DNA from: Phytophthora hibernalis
Taxonomy: Eukaryota; Oomycota; Peronosporomycetes; Peronosporales; Peronosporaceae
DNA length: 64,000 nucleotides
Direction: 5' to 3'
Assembly: GCA_012656075.1 (NCBI GenBank)
Contig: JAAKBF010000032.1
Coordinates: 124,001-188,000, forward strand
The notes beneath the pieces were generated by a model. The model worked only from the letters and a program-made list of their open reading frames with translations, did no database searches and was not told the DNA's origin. The position numbers and the translations under genes were made by a program. Position 1 is the stretch's first letter; each line of letters opens with the position of its first letter. This document shows, in pieces, positions 55,122 to 64,000 of the stretch.

Positions 55122-56759
55122 ATGCCAAAGTGCGTCGACTCCAAGGCGCTCCGCGCCGCCGACCACAAGACGAAAGGCGGCGAAGCCCAATCGAAGAAGC
55201 CGCCTCGGCATCCGAAGAAGGCTTCCCAGAAGCCCGACGACAGGGCCAAACCCGCTGCGACCAGATCCCGGTCCAGCAGGAAACGCACCGAGGTCACCCT
55301 GCCCGGACCGTACGAAGGCGGCAGCGACAACGAGTCGGACTCCGACGGCGAGACCAACCCGAACCTAGTTCTGGGCGACGACAGCCCGGAATCCCACGGC
55401 GACGAAGCTCCAAGAGCGAGCGCGCCGACGGCAACGACCGCAGCGACGGCAGCGACTTCCAAAGTCCCGGGTCCTGACGACAAAGCTTCGGACAGCGGTG
55501 ACGAGGCTCACAGAGCTGCTGACGACGATGGTCAAGCTTCCAAAGTTCCAAGGGACGGCGACGACAAGTCCCACTCGGCGACTGCAAAGCAGACCAACGA
55601 CGCACCCGAGGACGCTGCCTCAGCCACCGATCGCAAACCCGAGTCGGGTGCAACAAGTGAAGCGAAGCACCGCTCGGAGGAGGATGCCTCGGACGAGGTC
55701 GACTACAGCGAGTCGGATCTGGAGTCGGGCGAGGTCAACGACCCAAGCACTTCACCCAAGCTCACCGATCAGCAGCGACGTCTCCATCCGGGGAGTCCTG
55801 CAACTCCTCGCAGTGCTGCTGCTGAAGCCGCCAAGCGGGAAGCCCAAGTTATCACCAACGTCGGCGACGGTGATGACGTACCCGAAGGTCTGCTTCAGCC
55901 CGACAACCGCCAGCACCTCCACGATCGTGCCCGCGATGTGAGGAGGCTGCGGAGAAGCGACGAACCTCGAAGCGAGATCACGCCTCGAAACAAAGAGCAG
56001 CTGCTCGCGCTGCGATACTGGCCCGTACAGGAGTACCGCGAGTACCTTCGACAGAGTCGTGAGCCGGGTAAGGCGGTGCAGCAGTACGACGAGTGTCCCG
56101 TCGTCCTCCATGACGACACGGGCCTCGCCCGCCAGTCCAACGAACGCGAGTTCACAGACTGGCTGCACCACTTGGGGTACCCCTTGCCCGAGTTCACGGA
56201 CTCGCCGTACCGTATCGACTGGCTGGCCCAACGGCGCCATCGCTTCCGCATGGCGAAATCCATCGTGGACGGCCAGTGGCGCAACCGATATCTTGAGCGC
56301 TCGAAGCCCACCCCGGGCGTTATCATCGAGGAGGTTGTGCAGAAGATCCAGGAGTCGTGGCAGTCGCAGCCCGTAGAGCCATTTAGTGTTCTTGGCGCGG
56401 TTAGCGCCGACCGGCTCCGAGGAAGCGGTCATAACCGGACACGATGGCGGCGCAGTCCTCTGAGAGACGGCTACCAGCCTCCCACGTGCTTTGATCCTCC
56501 GGATAGCCGCTCCACTTCACCAGATATTGGTAGTGACCGCTACGCCCGCGGCACCTCATATTCTCTCGACATGGATGTAGAGAGCGCCCTCATTACCATT
56601 CAGTGGGGGGGGGACGCAACGGACGCGTCGACGTATCGGGACGCTCCGCGTCAGGCGTCGGCGTCGCGCGCTCTAGCGCCTGTTGGTTATTCCGATCACA
56701 CGAAGCTCGTGACTGCCGTAGAGGGTTGCCATCGGCTCTCAGAGTGGCCAGCAGACTGA
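55122..56759 (+). CDS. Long open frame antisense to Gypsy-3, unknown function
   Basis: I recognise no family. The frame stays open for 545 codons from ATG 55122 (616 from ATG 54909, inside the LTR) on the strand opposite to the element's gag and pol. The N-terminal half is Lys/Arg-rich (KASQKPDDRAKPAATRSRSS), then acidic and Ser-rich (DEVDYSESDLESGEVNDP). The second half looks globular: NKEQLLALRYWPVQEYREYL, FTDWLHHLGYPLPEFTDSPY, RIDWLAQRRHRFRMAKSIVD, IIEEVVQKIQESWQSQPVEP. The last about 120 codons overlap the minus-strand chromodomain and could be incidental. It lies between pol and the 3' LTR, where some retroelements carry extra ORFs. Lack of any break while pol is broken argues for selection or recency. 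Confidence 0.5.
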   Translation: MPKCVDSKALRAADHKTKGGEAQSKKPPRHPKKASQKPDDRAKPAATRSRSSRKRTEVTLPGPYEGGSDNESDSDGETNPNLVLGDDSPESHGDEAPRASAPTATTAATAATSKVPGPDDKASDSGDEAHRAADDDGQASKVPRDGDDKSHSATAKQTNDAPEDAASATDRKPESGATSEAKHRSEEDASDEVDYSESDLESGEVNDPSTSPKLTDQQRRLHPGSPATPRSAAAEAAKREAQVITNVGDGDDVPEGLLQPDNRQHLHDRARDVRRLRRSDEPRSEITPRNKEQLLALRYWPVQEYREYLRQSREPGKAVQQYDECPVVLHDDTGLARQSNEREFTDWLHHLGYPLPEFTDSPYRIDWLAQRRHRFRMAKSIVDGQWRNRYLERSKPTPGVIIEEVVQKIQESWQSQPVEPFSVLGAVSADRLRGSGHNRTRWRRSPLRDGYQPPTCFDPPDSRSTSPDIGSDRYARGTSYSLDMDVESALITIQWGGDATDASTYRDAPRQASASRALAPVGYSDHTKLVTAVEGCHRLSEWPAD

Positions 56760-58261
56760 CGTAGTGGCCCTGCGAGGGTCTCTGCACTCCGTCGAGTCGA
56801 CTGTGAACCACTTGGCTCCAAGCGTGGCTCAACTGTAGCATCGTGCGGGTGATCGCCAACGGCAGCTCGATCGCCTGAGCGAGGACCTCCGGCACGCGCT
56901 CTATCAATGCTCGGAGAGCGAGAGGGCGACCGTACTGAGCTTCAGAAGCACTTTGGGTGTTTCCGCGACCTCTACTCTGCACCGAGGCGTTGGAGAGCCG
57001 TGCTCCTCCGACTGCTCCGCCACCTGCGCCTGATCCTCCTGCTGCGGCCGTTCCTCCGCAGGATATGATGCAGATGATGGCGAGCGTGTTTCACCACTTC
57101 GCGAATTCGTCGGACTCTCAGAGTCATTCGCCTCGGCCTGGTGATACGGCTTGAGAAGTCCCACGTAGAACGTCGGGTGCGTGACCATAGCCGACGGTAG
57201 GTCCAACGTGTGCGCGTTGCCATGGACTCCGATGACCGTGAACCGCCCCATAAACCTTGGACGAAGCTTCGTGCTGCCCACCGTTGTGACTACCTGCATA
57301 GGGAGATTCTTAGTGTTTAATAGGACCTGGTCCCCAAGTTTAAACACGTTCACGTTCCTCCGCCCCTGGCGATCACTGTTTTACTTCTGTGTGTCTTGCG
57401 CAGCAGCCATAAGGTCCCGGACGCGTTGCCTTACAGCTTCACCAGTCTCTATGAACGCCAGCAGGTTCCGTTTGACGGACGGACGTAGCCCCGCGGGTCT
57501 CCGGCGTCAGCCTCTGCCCCACCCAAATTTGAAGCCGGAGATAACGACAACGGCGTACGCGGATGGCGTAGCCCGTTAACGTAGCATGGGGTAAAACCCG
57601 TCGACGAATGCACAGCATTGTTCAGGGCGAACTCCACCTTCGGCAGCAGCGTGCTCCACTTTGTGGGTTCTTCGGCGTACACGCTGCGCAACACATCTTC
57701 TAACACGCAGTTCACCCGCTCAGTTTGACCGTCTGTTTGCGGATGATCCGTCGTGGACATGTCCAATCTCGTTCCGAGAAGACGGAACAAGTGTTTCCAG
57801 AAGTGTGAGGCGAAGCGGGGATCCTGATCACTCACGAACGCCTCCGGAAGGCCATTATGTCGAAAGACATCATCGACAAAGCATTGTGCCGCTTGCGGCG
57901 CCGTCACACTCTTTTTCACCGCGGCTAGCAACATCATCTTGTTGAGACGGCAAACGAAGACCAAGACGCCAGTGTGGCCGCGCGCATCCGCTGGAAGCTC
58001 GAAGATGAAATCCATGCTCACCGAGCGCCAACAATCGGCCGGCACCGGCAAGCTCATCAAGGGAGCCGACGAGGGAGCGCGTTTCACACGTTGGCACGTT
58101 TCGCACGTCTGCACGTGCTTACAAACACAGTTGTACATGTGAGGCCACCAGAAGTTGCGCGCCACGGACGTGTACGTCTTCTCACGTCCAAGGTGGCCGC
58201 TGAGCGGCGTGTCGTGACCCTCGTAGAGAACGCGATGCCGCAAGTCTTCGTCGTTAGGCAC
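56420..58261 (-). pseudogene. Gypsy-3 integrase with C-terminal chromodomain
   Basis: On the minus strand from 58261: the zinc finger HDTPLSGHLGREKTYTSVAR and CETCQRVKRAP, then core blocks RSVSMDFIFELPADARGHTG, AFVSDQDPRFASHFWKHLF and HPQTDGQTERVNCVLEDVLR (D, D, E present). A shift at about 57450 leads to the C-terminal domain VFKLGDQVLLNTKNLPMQVV and FMGRFTVIGVHGNAHTLDLP (57353-56904). Further on, at about 56590-56430, YLVKWSGYPEDQSTWEAGSR is a chromodomain. This identifies a chromovirus. The chromodomain is in another frame from the rest. Confidence 0.88.
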
Positions 58262-58264
58262 GAC

Positions 58265-59225
58265 TATTCGAGGTTCATCACCTTCATCGACTTGTTAATA
58301 GAGCAGACCATCTTCCAGCGAGTAGCGGTGCAACCGCGAGCGCTGCCGAGCAGTTATCTTCACAGCTGCCTTCGGCGTACCGAATACCTTAACAAAATCA
58401 GCCAGATCCTCGTCCTCGGCATACGCTTCTCGTAGAAGCTCATAGAGCGGAGACTGGAGGTACGCAACGTGCTCCAGCTCGTAGTCCGGACGTCGGGAAA
58501 GAGCGTCCACGAGGACGTTCTCCTTTCCTGGCTTGTACTCCATCGTGAAGTTATACTCCGCGAAGAAGGAGAGCCACCGCGCCATGCGTTGGGAGAGATG
58601 ATGCGACAACGTCGCAGTCCACAAGGACGCATGGTCTGTGTAGATCAGAAAGGGTTTACTGCCAAGCAGGTGTACCCGAAACTTCACCAGCGCGTACTTC
58701 GTAGCGAGAAGTTCCTTGTCGTGGACAACATCTTCTCTGCCGCCTTGTGTTGGCGCGACTGGAACGAGACCACTCGCTCTCTGCCATCGGCATCGACTTG
58801 CAGTAGCGCACAGCCAATGGCAAAGTCCGATGCATCGCATACCACACTGAACGGGCTATCGTCGACGGGCAAAGCCAAGATCGGAGCGCTCTGCAAAGTT
58901 CTTTTGATAGACTCAAAGCTTACTGAGCTTCGTCGTTTCACGACCATTCCGTGTCCTTCTTCAGGAGGTTGGTCAATGGCCGCGCCATCTTGGCATAATT
59001 GGCACTGTACTTGTGCAAGTAGTTGGCTAGGCCAAGCCACTTGCGTAGGCCCTTCTGGGATACGGGAACAGGCCACTGCGCGATCGCGCACACCTTCTCC
59101 GGATCCGCGCGGATGCCGTCCTTGCCAAGGAAACATCCCAAGAAGGAAATCTCTTCGGCGCCGAAGATGCACTGGTTGATGTTCGCATACAAGCGATTCT
59201 CGCGCATGCACATCAAAGACCACAC
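58265..59225 (-). pseudogene. Gypsy-3 RT thumb and RNase H; palm missing
   Basis: Reading starts at MRENRLYANINQCIFGAEEI and LGCFLGKDGIRADPEKVCAI, the end of the RT thumb, then GLRKWLGLANYLHKYSANYA. RNase H follows with VVCDASDFAIGCALLQVDAD, DKELLATKYALVKFRVHLLG, FLIYTDHASLWTATLSHHLS and VLVDALSRRPDYELEHVAYL. Fingers and palm, including the YxDD box, are absent: just upstream, a linker that should precede RT joins directly to the thumb at about 59225. The copy therefore has lost about 150 residues of its polymerase. Confidence 0.85.
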
Positions 59226-59639
59226 TTGTCTGCGCGAGCACCGACTCCAGCGACTTGTCCTGCGTGGGCTGCCTCAGCTCCAACGCTTTGCGTTGTGGGA
59301 GACCCTGTTCGACCACTCTTGGTTGCGCGAGCCGTAGCTCCGGCGCCTTGGATGTCATCTGTCCCGGGGATAGAACGACGTTCTTGTTCTCGAGAGTACC
59401 ATGAGTCTCATCGTGAGACACACACGGAACCTCCGTACATTCTCCCACATCCACCGAAGGCTCTTGAGGTCTCGAAGATGCAAGGCAACGCCGTAGGCAG
59501 ATCGAGTACTTCCGTAGTACCTGCGAAGTGCCGTTCGCCGCGTGGCATGCGATGCTCGTGCACAAACCCGTCCCGGAAAGAGGAGGGGATATGACCCGCC
59601 AGGGCTCTGTCCGCGAGGGGCTTGTGACTAGCACCGATG

Positions 59640-61154
59640 GTGCGACTACTTCAGTCGATCCACGGCTCGTGCTTTGTCAACCAAGGCATACCGAGGATAA
59701 GATCGTACCGATCATCCATGTCAAGGACAATGAACGGCTCGACCGAGTTGAAGTCGTCAAACTTGACGTTCAAGGATAGAAGAACCTTTCGCGTAGACAC
59801 GATGGACCCAGTAGCCAGGCGAACAGATTCATTGGTAATATTCTTAGATGCTTCCAAAGCACTAGCATACAATGCACTGTTCTTGGCCACACTGGACTTC
59901 GTCGCGAAGTTGTAGGACGCTCCCGAATCAATCAGGATCGTCAGCGGTTCGTCGTACCCTTTACACTGGCCGTGACAACCACGAGGTTAGACCGCGCGGC
60001 GGCCACGGAGAGACACAACAGTGTCGTCCCAGGGACTTGCTCTCCAGGAGGCGGAGGTGGCAGAGCCACCGACCTCGAGGAGGAGCGAAGTCTACCAGCA
60101 GGGCGTCCCGCATCTACTGGGAGTCGTCGTTTTCCGACCCCGCAGATTCGATCGTGTCCAGGGACGGCAGAGCCGCCTTGGCCTTGCCTACCTTCCACGG
60201 GTTCGTTGGACAGTTCCGACGGAAGTGGCCAAGCTGGTTGCATCCAAAGCAACGACCACTCGCGCGTTGGTTACGCTGAGGTAGGGCCGACTCAGCCGAC
60301 GAGATCTCCATGGGAGTGGGACCGTCGTTGACCGTGTCCGAGCGGCCTGCATACCCCTGCGCCGAGCGCACGCAATGATCTTCCAGCATGGCGACATGCA
60401 CCGCATCGTTGAAAGACGTCGGCAGTCTGCGGAAGAGCTCCGTCCGGACCGGACCCAGCCGAACGCCGTCCATGAAGACCATCACCTTGACGTCCTCAGA
60501 GAGGGAGCGCCCGCCATAGCGGTCTCGAGGTTCTGCAACTCCATGGCGTAGTCTTGAAGCGTACGCTTTCCTTGCTTACAGCGCAAAAGAGCGACCGATA
60601 GCGGTAGGCCACATTGGCCAAGAGGAAAGTCGAGCGCAGCTCTTGTTCCATGAACGCCCACGAGGTGAAATACCCCGGAGACGACGTCTCTCGTGCCATC
60701 GCCCATGCGCGCGCACGCCCTCCCAGATTGGAAGCGCGAAGGCGACTTGGGCCCTATCTGTCCAGCGCTCAGCGCTTTCTCGATCTCTCGAATCCAGAAG
60801 ACCAGACTGTCTGCTTCTTTGCCGTCAAATGTCGGCACCGACGTTTTGACGGGCTTCGTTATTCCTTGTCGCGCTGCATACGGAGCAGAACCCGGAGGGA
60901 TCACTCTGTTCCTCAGCTCGCATTGTCTCGCGAGCAGCTTCCTGCGCTGCAGCGCTCACGTGGGCAACCAGCGACGAATCGTATTTGTCGAAGCGTTCCA
61001 CGCGCGCCCTCTGCTGCTCCGCAGGCAGGTTGGGGAATCCAGCGAATGCTGCCTGGCCCAGGAGACTAACCAACTTCTCCAGCGTAGCCCAGTGGGCATC
61101 TGAGAGGTGAGGAAAGTCCTGCCGGGGCGGCAGCCGTCTCCCTGAGTCGTCCAT
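59640..61154 (-). pseudogene. Gypsy-3 gag and protease, frame-broken
   Basis: From 61154 gag begins MDDSGRRLPPRQDFPHLSDA; the capsid part reads TFDGKEADSLVFWIREIEKA and, after shifts, TLQDYAMELQNLETAMAGAP. One CCHC knuckle, CFGCNQLGHFRRNC, stands at about 60245-60290. The protease shows an initial aspartic motif in a broken frame (ILIDSGASYNFATKS-like, about 59930) and its C-terminal part MDDRYDLILGMPWLTKHEPW (59651-59716). At least three frame breaks separate these parts. 59226-59640 is a broken linker. Confidence 0.8.
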
Positions 61155-61202
61155 TCTCAGTGAGATCTTGATTGTAGTAGTCCGTGCCGGTCGCGGGAGT
61201 GA

Positions 61203-61217
61203 CTACAAGTGCTACCA
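61203..61217 (-). other. tRNA primer-binding site of Gypsy-3
   Basis: Read on the minus strand, TGGTAGCACTTGTAG starts two bases inside the 5' LTR (right copy). TGG pairs with a tRNA CCA end. It differs from the Gypsy-1 and Gypsy-2 sites, so a different tRNA primes this family. Confidence 0.65.
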
Positions 61218-61219
61218 GG

Positions 61220-61640
61220 TGTGACGGGGGTCACACGCACCTTAGCTTTAGAGGAAGCGTTAACGCGCTAACCACAACAGACGCCTAGCGTTCCTGCTGT
61301 AAGCTTGCAAAGGCCTGGCCTTCCTGTCCAATATGGTACCGAGTACCAATTGACTTGCGAACTTCCGGGTTAGAGTTAAACTGATTTATATTAAGAACAC
61401 TGTCGTAGTTCTAACTACTGCTAACTATCTGCATACTGAATCCCTGTCTAATCTGATCTGTTCTAATGGGAACCACCCATTTAGATGTACTGCTTTAATA
61501 CAACTGACGTACCACTTAAGTACGACTGAAGTACGAATTAAGTCCTTGACGTGCCGCACACCACGCGTGTGACGGACACCAATGGTGTGGACCACATCAC
61601 AGAGAACAATGGTCGCCCCCTGTCAAGTGGCCCCATTACA
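61220..61640 (-). repeat. Gypsy-3 LTR, right copy (5' LTR)
   Basis: 421 bp. In element orientation it starts TGTAATGGGGCC and ends GTCACA, with proper TG...CA ends. It differs from the left copy by few single-base changes (for example GGGGG for GGGG, CGCGCT for CGCGTT). It abuts LTR copy C of the Gypsy-1 family at 61641. Confidence 0.9.
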
Positions 61641-61876
61641 ATAGGACTAGCTATAGGATTGACTACAGAGGCTCGGAGCCATAGATCAACACAAATAAAT
61701 CAGCAGTCTTCCCCCAAGTCACCAAGGGTCAAGTCCGTTTTCGGTAAGTCTAGCTAGCTTATCTTAGGGTCTGGATACGCTCGGCTTGTGGGATGCTGAT
61801 CAGCGAGCCTAAGGTACATTGAACCGAGGGTTTGTTGCTGATCAGTCCAAGAGATTAGAGTGGCCGAGTGTTGGGA
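61641..61876 (+). repeat. LTR copy C fragment of Gypsy-1 family
   Basis: It matches the middle third of LTR copies A and B (about 1643-1880 of A), from ATAGGACTAG to GAGTGTTGGGA. Both ends are cut: the left by the Gypsy-3 LTR, the right by piggyBac-like sequence. The other half of this LTR is not on the far side of Gypsy-3, so simple insertion does not explain the arrangement. Confidence 0.85.
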
Positions 61877-62194
61877 TCTGAAAGCGCGTGGGCTGGACTT
61901 CGAGTCGTCCCGCAGGACTATCAATTGAATTCTCCTACATCAAGCCAGGCAAGACCAACAAAGGAGCGCGTGGTGAGGACTACTTTTTGGGAGAGCACGA
62001 GCTAATGAACTACTTGGACCGCGTGGATATCGGTAAGATTGTATGCAACGCACTTTCCTCCACTGAAACTGACTGGTTGTGTACTGTTAGCGGAACGAGA
62101 TCTTCAGCGAAACACAGCGGGACCGGAAGTCGCTGCAGCCCATGTTGAAAGCACGCCAGAGCCATCTGGTACGCTTGATGGCTTGCCGGTATGA

Positions 62195-62226
62195 TACACG
62201 CTATTGATCTAACCTTATCGTGTATG
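62195..62226. repeat. Hairpin repeat, copy 1, in a putative intron
   Basis: ATACACG (62195-62201) and CGTGTAT (62220-62226) form a stem. The right half TAACCTTATCGTGTAT is identical to 62757-62772. Confidence 0.6.
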
Positions 62227-62733
62227 GTACACATCATTGGACGATCCAGACCAATACCAAAGCGCCGCACAGCTGGTGTGTACACCACCGGCAGGTACGA
62301 TGCTGTATAGACACACTCCGCTCGAGGAAATACTGATGTTCTTGAAATTTATTGCAGACTCTCCTGTGTCCTCGACCCCAAACCACAACCTCATTGCCAC
62401 TTCACCCCACGTGATGAATGACGAAGCAAGCTGCACAGGCATACGAAAGGAGAGTGTGCACACGAGAAACGACTCTAACGGTACACATTACGCGATGAAG
62501 CTTCGTATTGAGCAGAACTAACTAAGCATAGTTTTCGATTTCTCGGTAGATATGCCGTCACGGCGCAGCAACCTCTTCAAGTCGACCGACTCCGACAGTA
62601 ACTACATAGAGTCCGAACATGAATCGAACGATGAAGAGCCTGGGTTCGCGAGAAATGTTAGCACCTGTTCACAAAATGAGGAAGAAGCCAAAGAGGATGA
62701 CAGTCGAGTCAGAGGTTTGTGCGGATTGTATAC

Positions 62734-62772
62734 ATACACGATATCGATACATGTTATAACCTTATCGTGTAT
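62734..62772. repeat. Hairpin repeat, copy 2, in a putative intron
   Basis: ATACACGAT (62734-62742) pairs with ATCGTGTAT (62764-62772). It shares 16 identical bases with copy 1, 546 bp away, and also lies where the coding frame is interrupted. Confidence 0.6.
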
Positions 62773-63750
62773 ATGCTTGTTGTATCAGACACGTTGACAA
62801 ACGACCAAAACATCATCTCTGCAGGCGACAATTGGACAGACTGCACAGCTCTTGATTACAGTGATGACGACAACCTGGACTGGTCTGAGCTGGATAAAAA
62901 CGACGTCCATAATGCGCCAGACCTGCACTTCTATCCGCATCTACATGAAGATGTGGGAGGTGTGGATGCTGTGGCCAGTGGTGGAAAACGCAAGCAAGCC
63001 TTAGATGAGATGGCTGCAAACGGCTGGACAGTGCCTCGACTTCAGACACCATGGCCCTATATGGACGAACCGTATGAAGTGAGACAGGATGAGTGGCTCC
63101 GCAAAGACTACCCGGGTGGTTATGACGGCCCTTACGGCCCTACGGCTAGTGCGCTACGAGCCGCGTCTTCTCCTCTTGAGCGTTTCTGCGGTTTGTGACG
63201 CCGAAACTGTTCGCAAAGATCAGGAGGGAGAGTGACGCCTACTTCGCGGAAAAGTTGGACGCTCGTGTGGAAGCACAACACGCCAAGCAGCAAGCACGCA
63301 AGGCCAAGCGACCGGTTTTTTAAGTACAACCCCCTGAACAAATAAAGACAAAGCTGCAAAAGGCCCCGGACATCCCAGGTAGAGAGTTTTGTTGCTTTAT
63401 TGATCTCGCTATCATCAACGCCTTCATTATCTACAACTGCCGTCGAGTTGCAGACGGTAAGAGTAAGATTTCACATGTCCGTGTTCTCAAAGAGCTGCAT
63501 TTACAGCTCTGTCAGCTCAAAGATGACGATTGGGGTCAACTTTTGAGCGACCAGGGGCTTCAACCGACACAGACCAAATCGAACCGCAGCGCAACTGCTC
63601 ATGTTCCCATGCAGACCGACGAATAGAGGAAGGGTAATGGAAATGAGACTCGGAAGCGCCGACAGAAGCAAAAGAGATTAATGCCAGAGCAAGTGAGACC
63701 AACCAGGGCCTTCTTCATTTTCCAATCTACCGACCCGACCACCAGCCAGT

Positions 63751-64000
63751 ATGCCTCGAGCCCCAAGCCACCGATCTTCCACGACCCCGCCCCGTCGTAC
63801 CGCGACCGCGGAGGAGCGTCAGCGCGTGCTGGACGCGTACGGGGCAGGTGACGACTGGCTAATGATAGCAAGGTACAACAACGTGTCGCGTGCTGCAGCA
63901 TACCGGCTGTGCAAGTCGGGGATCCCAGCCCGCCCCGGAGAGGAGGTGCTCGCGCCACCTGCGTGAAGTGCACGGACGAGATGGTGGCGGCGCTGGAGGG
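63751..64000 (+). pseudogene. Tc1/mariner-like transposase, N-terminal HTH, cut by window edge
   Basis: ATG 63751 opens a Ser/Pro/Arg-rich head and then ATAEERQRVLDAYGAGDDWL, IARYNNVSRAAAYRLCKSG, a homeodomain-like helix-turn-helix of the Tc1/IS630/mariner superfamily. After a one-base shift at about 63935 the second HTH begins with GGARATCVKCTDEMVAALE, where related proteins have RGGxRxxKVTxEM. The frame as written stops at 63966. The catalytic DDE part would lie beyond the window. The shift is next to CCCCGG, so it may be a consensus error. Confidence 0.65.

Larger units (their letters stand above)
61877..63626 (+). pseudogene. piggyBac-like transposase remnant lacking the DDD core
   Basis: Frames read SYIKPGKTNKGARGEDYFLG and ELMNYLDRVDI, an acidic Ser-rich part (STDSDSNYIESEHESNDEEP; NLDWSELDKNDV), then TVPRLQTPWPYMDEPYEVRQ, SSPLERF and, after a shift at about 63195, FAKIRRESDAYFAEKLDARV. 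The last is the N-terminal helical part that precedes the catalytic core in oomycete piggyBac-like proteins. About 40 bp after a stop (63322) the frame FCCFIDLAIINAFIIYNCRR and SHVRVLKELHLQLCQLKDDD follows, which matches the family's C-terminal region. The roughly 300-residue DDE_Tnp_1_7 core between them is gone. Introns seem to occur at about 62030-62090, 62190-62240 and 62710-62825. A domesticated or merely decayed copy cannot be told apart here. Confidence 0.6.

Noticed and set aside
54543..61645. Target duplication for Gypsy-3
   Set aside because: GTATA before the left LTR and ATAGG after the right LTR do not match; the flanks come from different sequences.

Overview
The window looks like nuclear DNA of a plant-pathogenic oomycete, most likely Phytophthora or a close relative in the Peronosporales. 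The reasons are compact genes with 60-100 nt GT-AG introns, short intergenic gaps, a shared GTAGCCATTTCA start-site motif, and a dense load of Gypsy, Copia, DIRS-like, piggyBac-like and Tc1/mariner-like elements. No rRNA, tRNA or CRISPR was seen.

Layout. 1-6.2 kb is accessory DNA: a degenerate gag-like reading frame, an LTR, a broken Ulp1/C48-type protease frame of transposon type, and head-to-head remnants of a protein kinase and a PHO84-type phosphate permease. 6.4-21.9 kb is a gene-rich island. In order it holds a RADX-like ssDNA-binding protein, casein kinase 2 beta, a dual-specificity phosphatase fused to an ASCH-like domain, TIP41, a SPRY protein, a degenerate APRT-type phosphoribosyltransferase domain fused to a PP2C phosphatase, an EF-hand protein, an unknown single-pass membrane protein, a thiolase remnant and an SPX-MFS phosphate transporter. 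Several of these belong to phosphate or phosphorylation biology (CK2, two phosphatases, TIP41 as a PP2A-branch regulator, SPX-MFS), but nothing shows that they are co-regulated.

22.1-54.5 kb is a nested transposon cluster. Two Copia LTRs (22550-22734 and 54308-54493) share a perfect 5-bp flanking duplication, GCTCG, and hold the two halves of one Copia element at the outer edge. Inside lie, in order, the LTR and gag of one Gypsy (Gypsy-1), the leader and gag start of a second (Gypsy-2), a DIRS-like tyrosine-recombinase retroelement, a 281-bp inverted-repeat element, two ordinary host genes (a CABIN1/HIR3-type gene and a cytochrome P450), then the rest of Gypsy-2 (gag, protease, reverse transcriptase, RNase H, integrase) and the second half of the Copia. 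54.5-61.6 kb is a reverse-oriented chromodomain Gypsy (Gypsy-3) with both LTRs, a missing polymerase palm, and a long open frame on the opposite strand. 61.6-64 kb holds an LTR fragment, a piggyBac-like remnant whose catalytic core is absent, and the start of a Tc1/mariner-like transposase.

Many host genes need single-base frame corrections, often at homopolymers of three to five bases, yet have almost no in-frame stops. I read this mainly as consensus errors rather than decay. The CABIN1-like gene is the extreme case. The APRT-PP2C fusion, CK2 beta, EF-hand and P450 genes read cleanly. Intron and exon boundaries given below were derived by eye from splice sites and reading frame.
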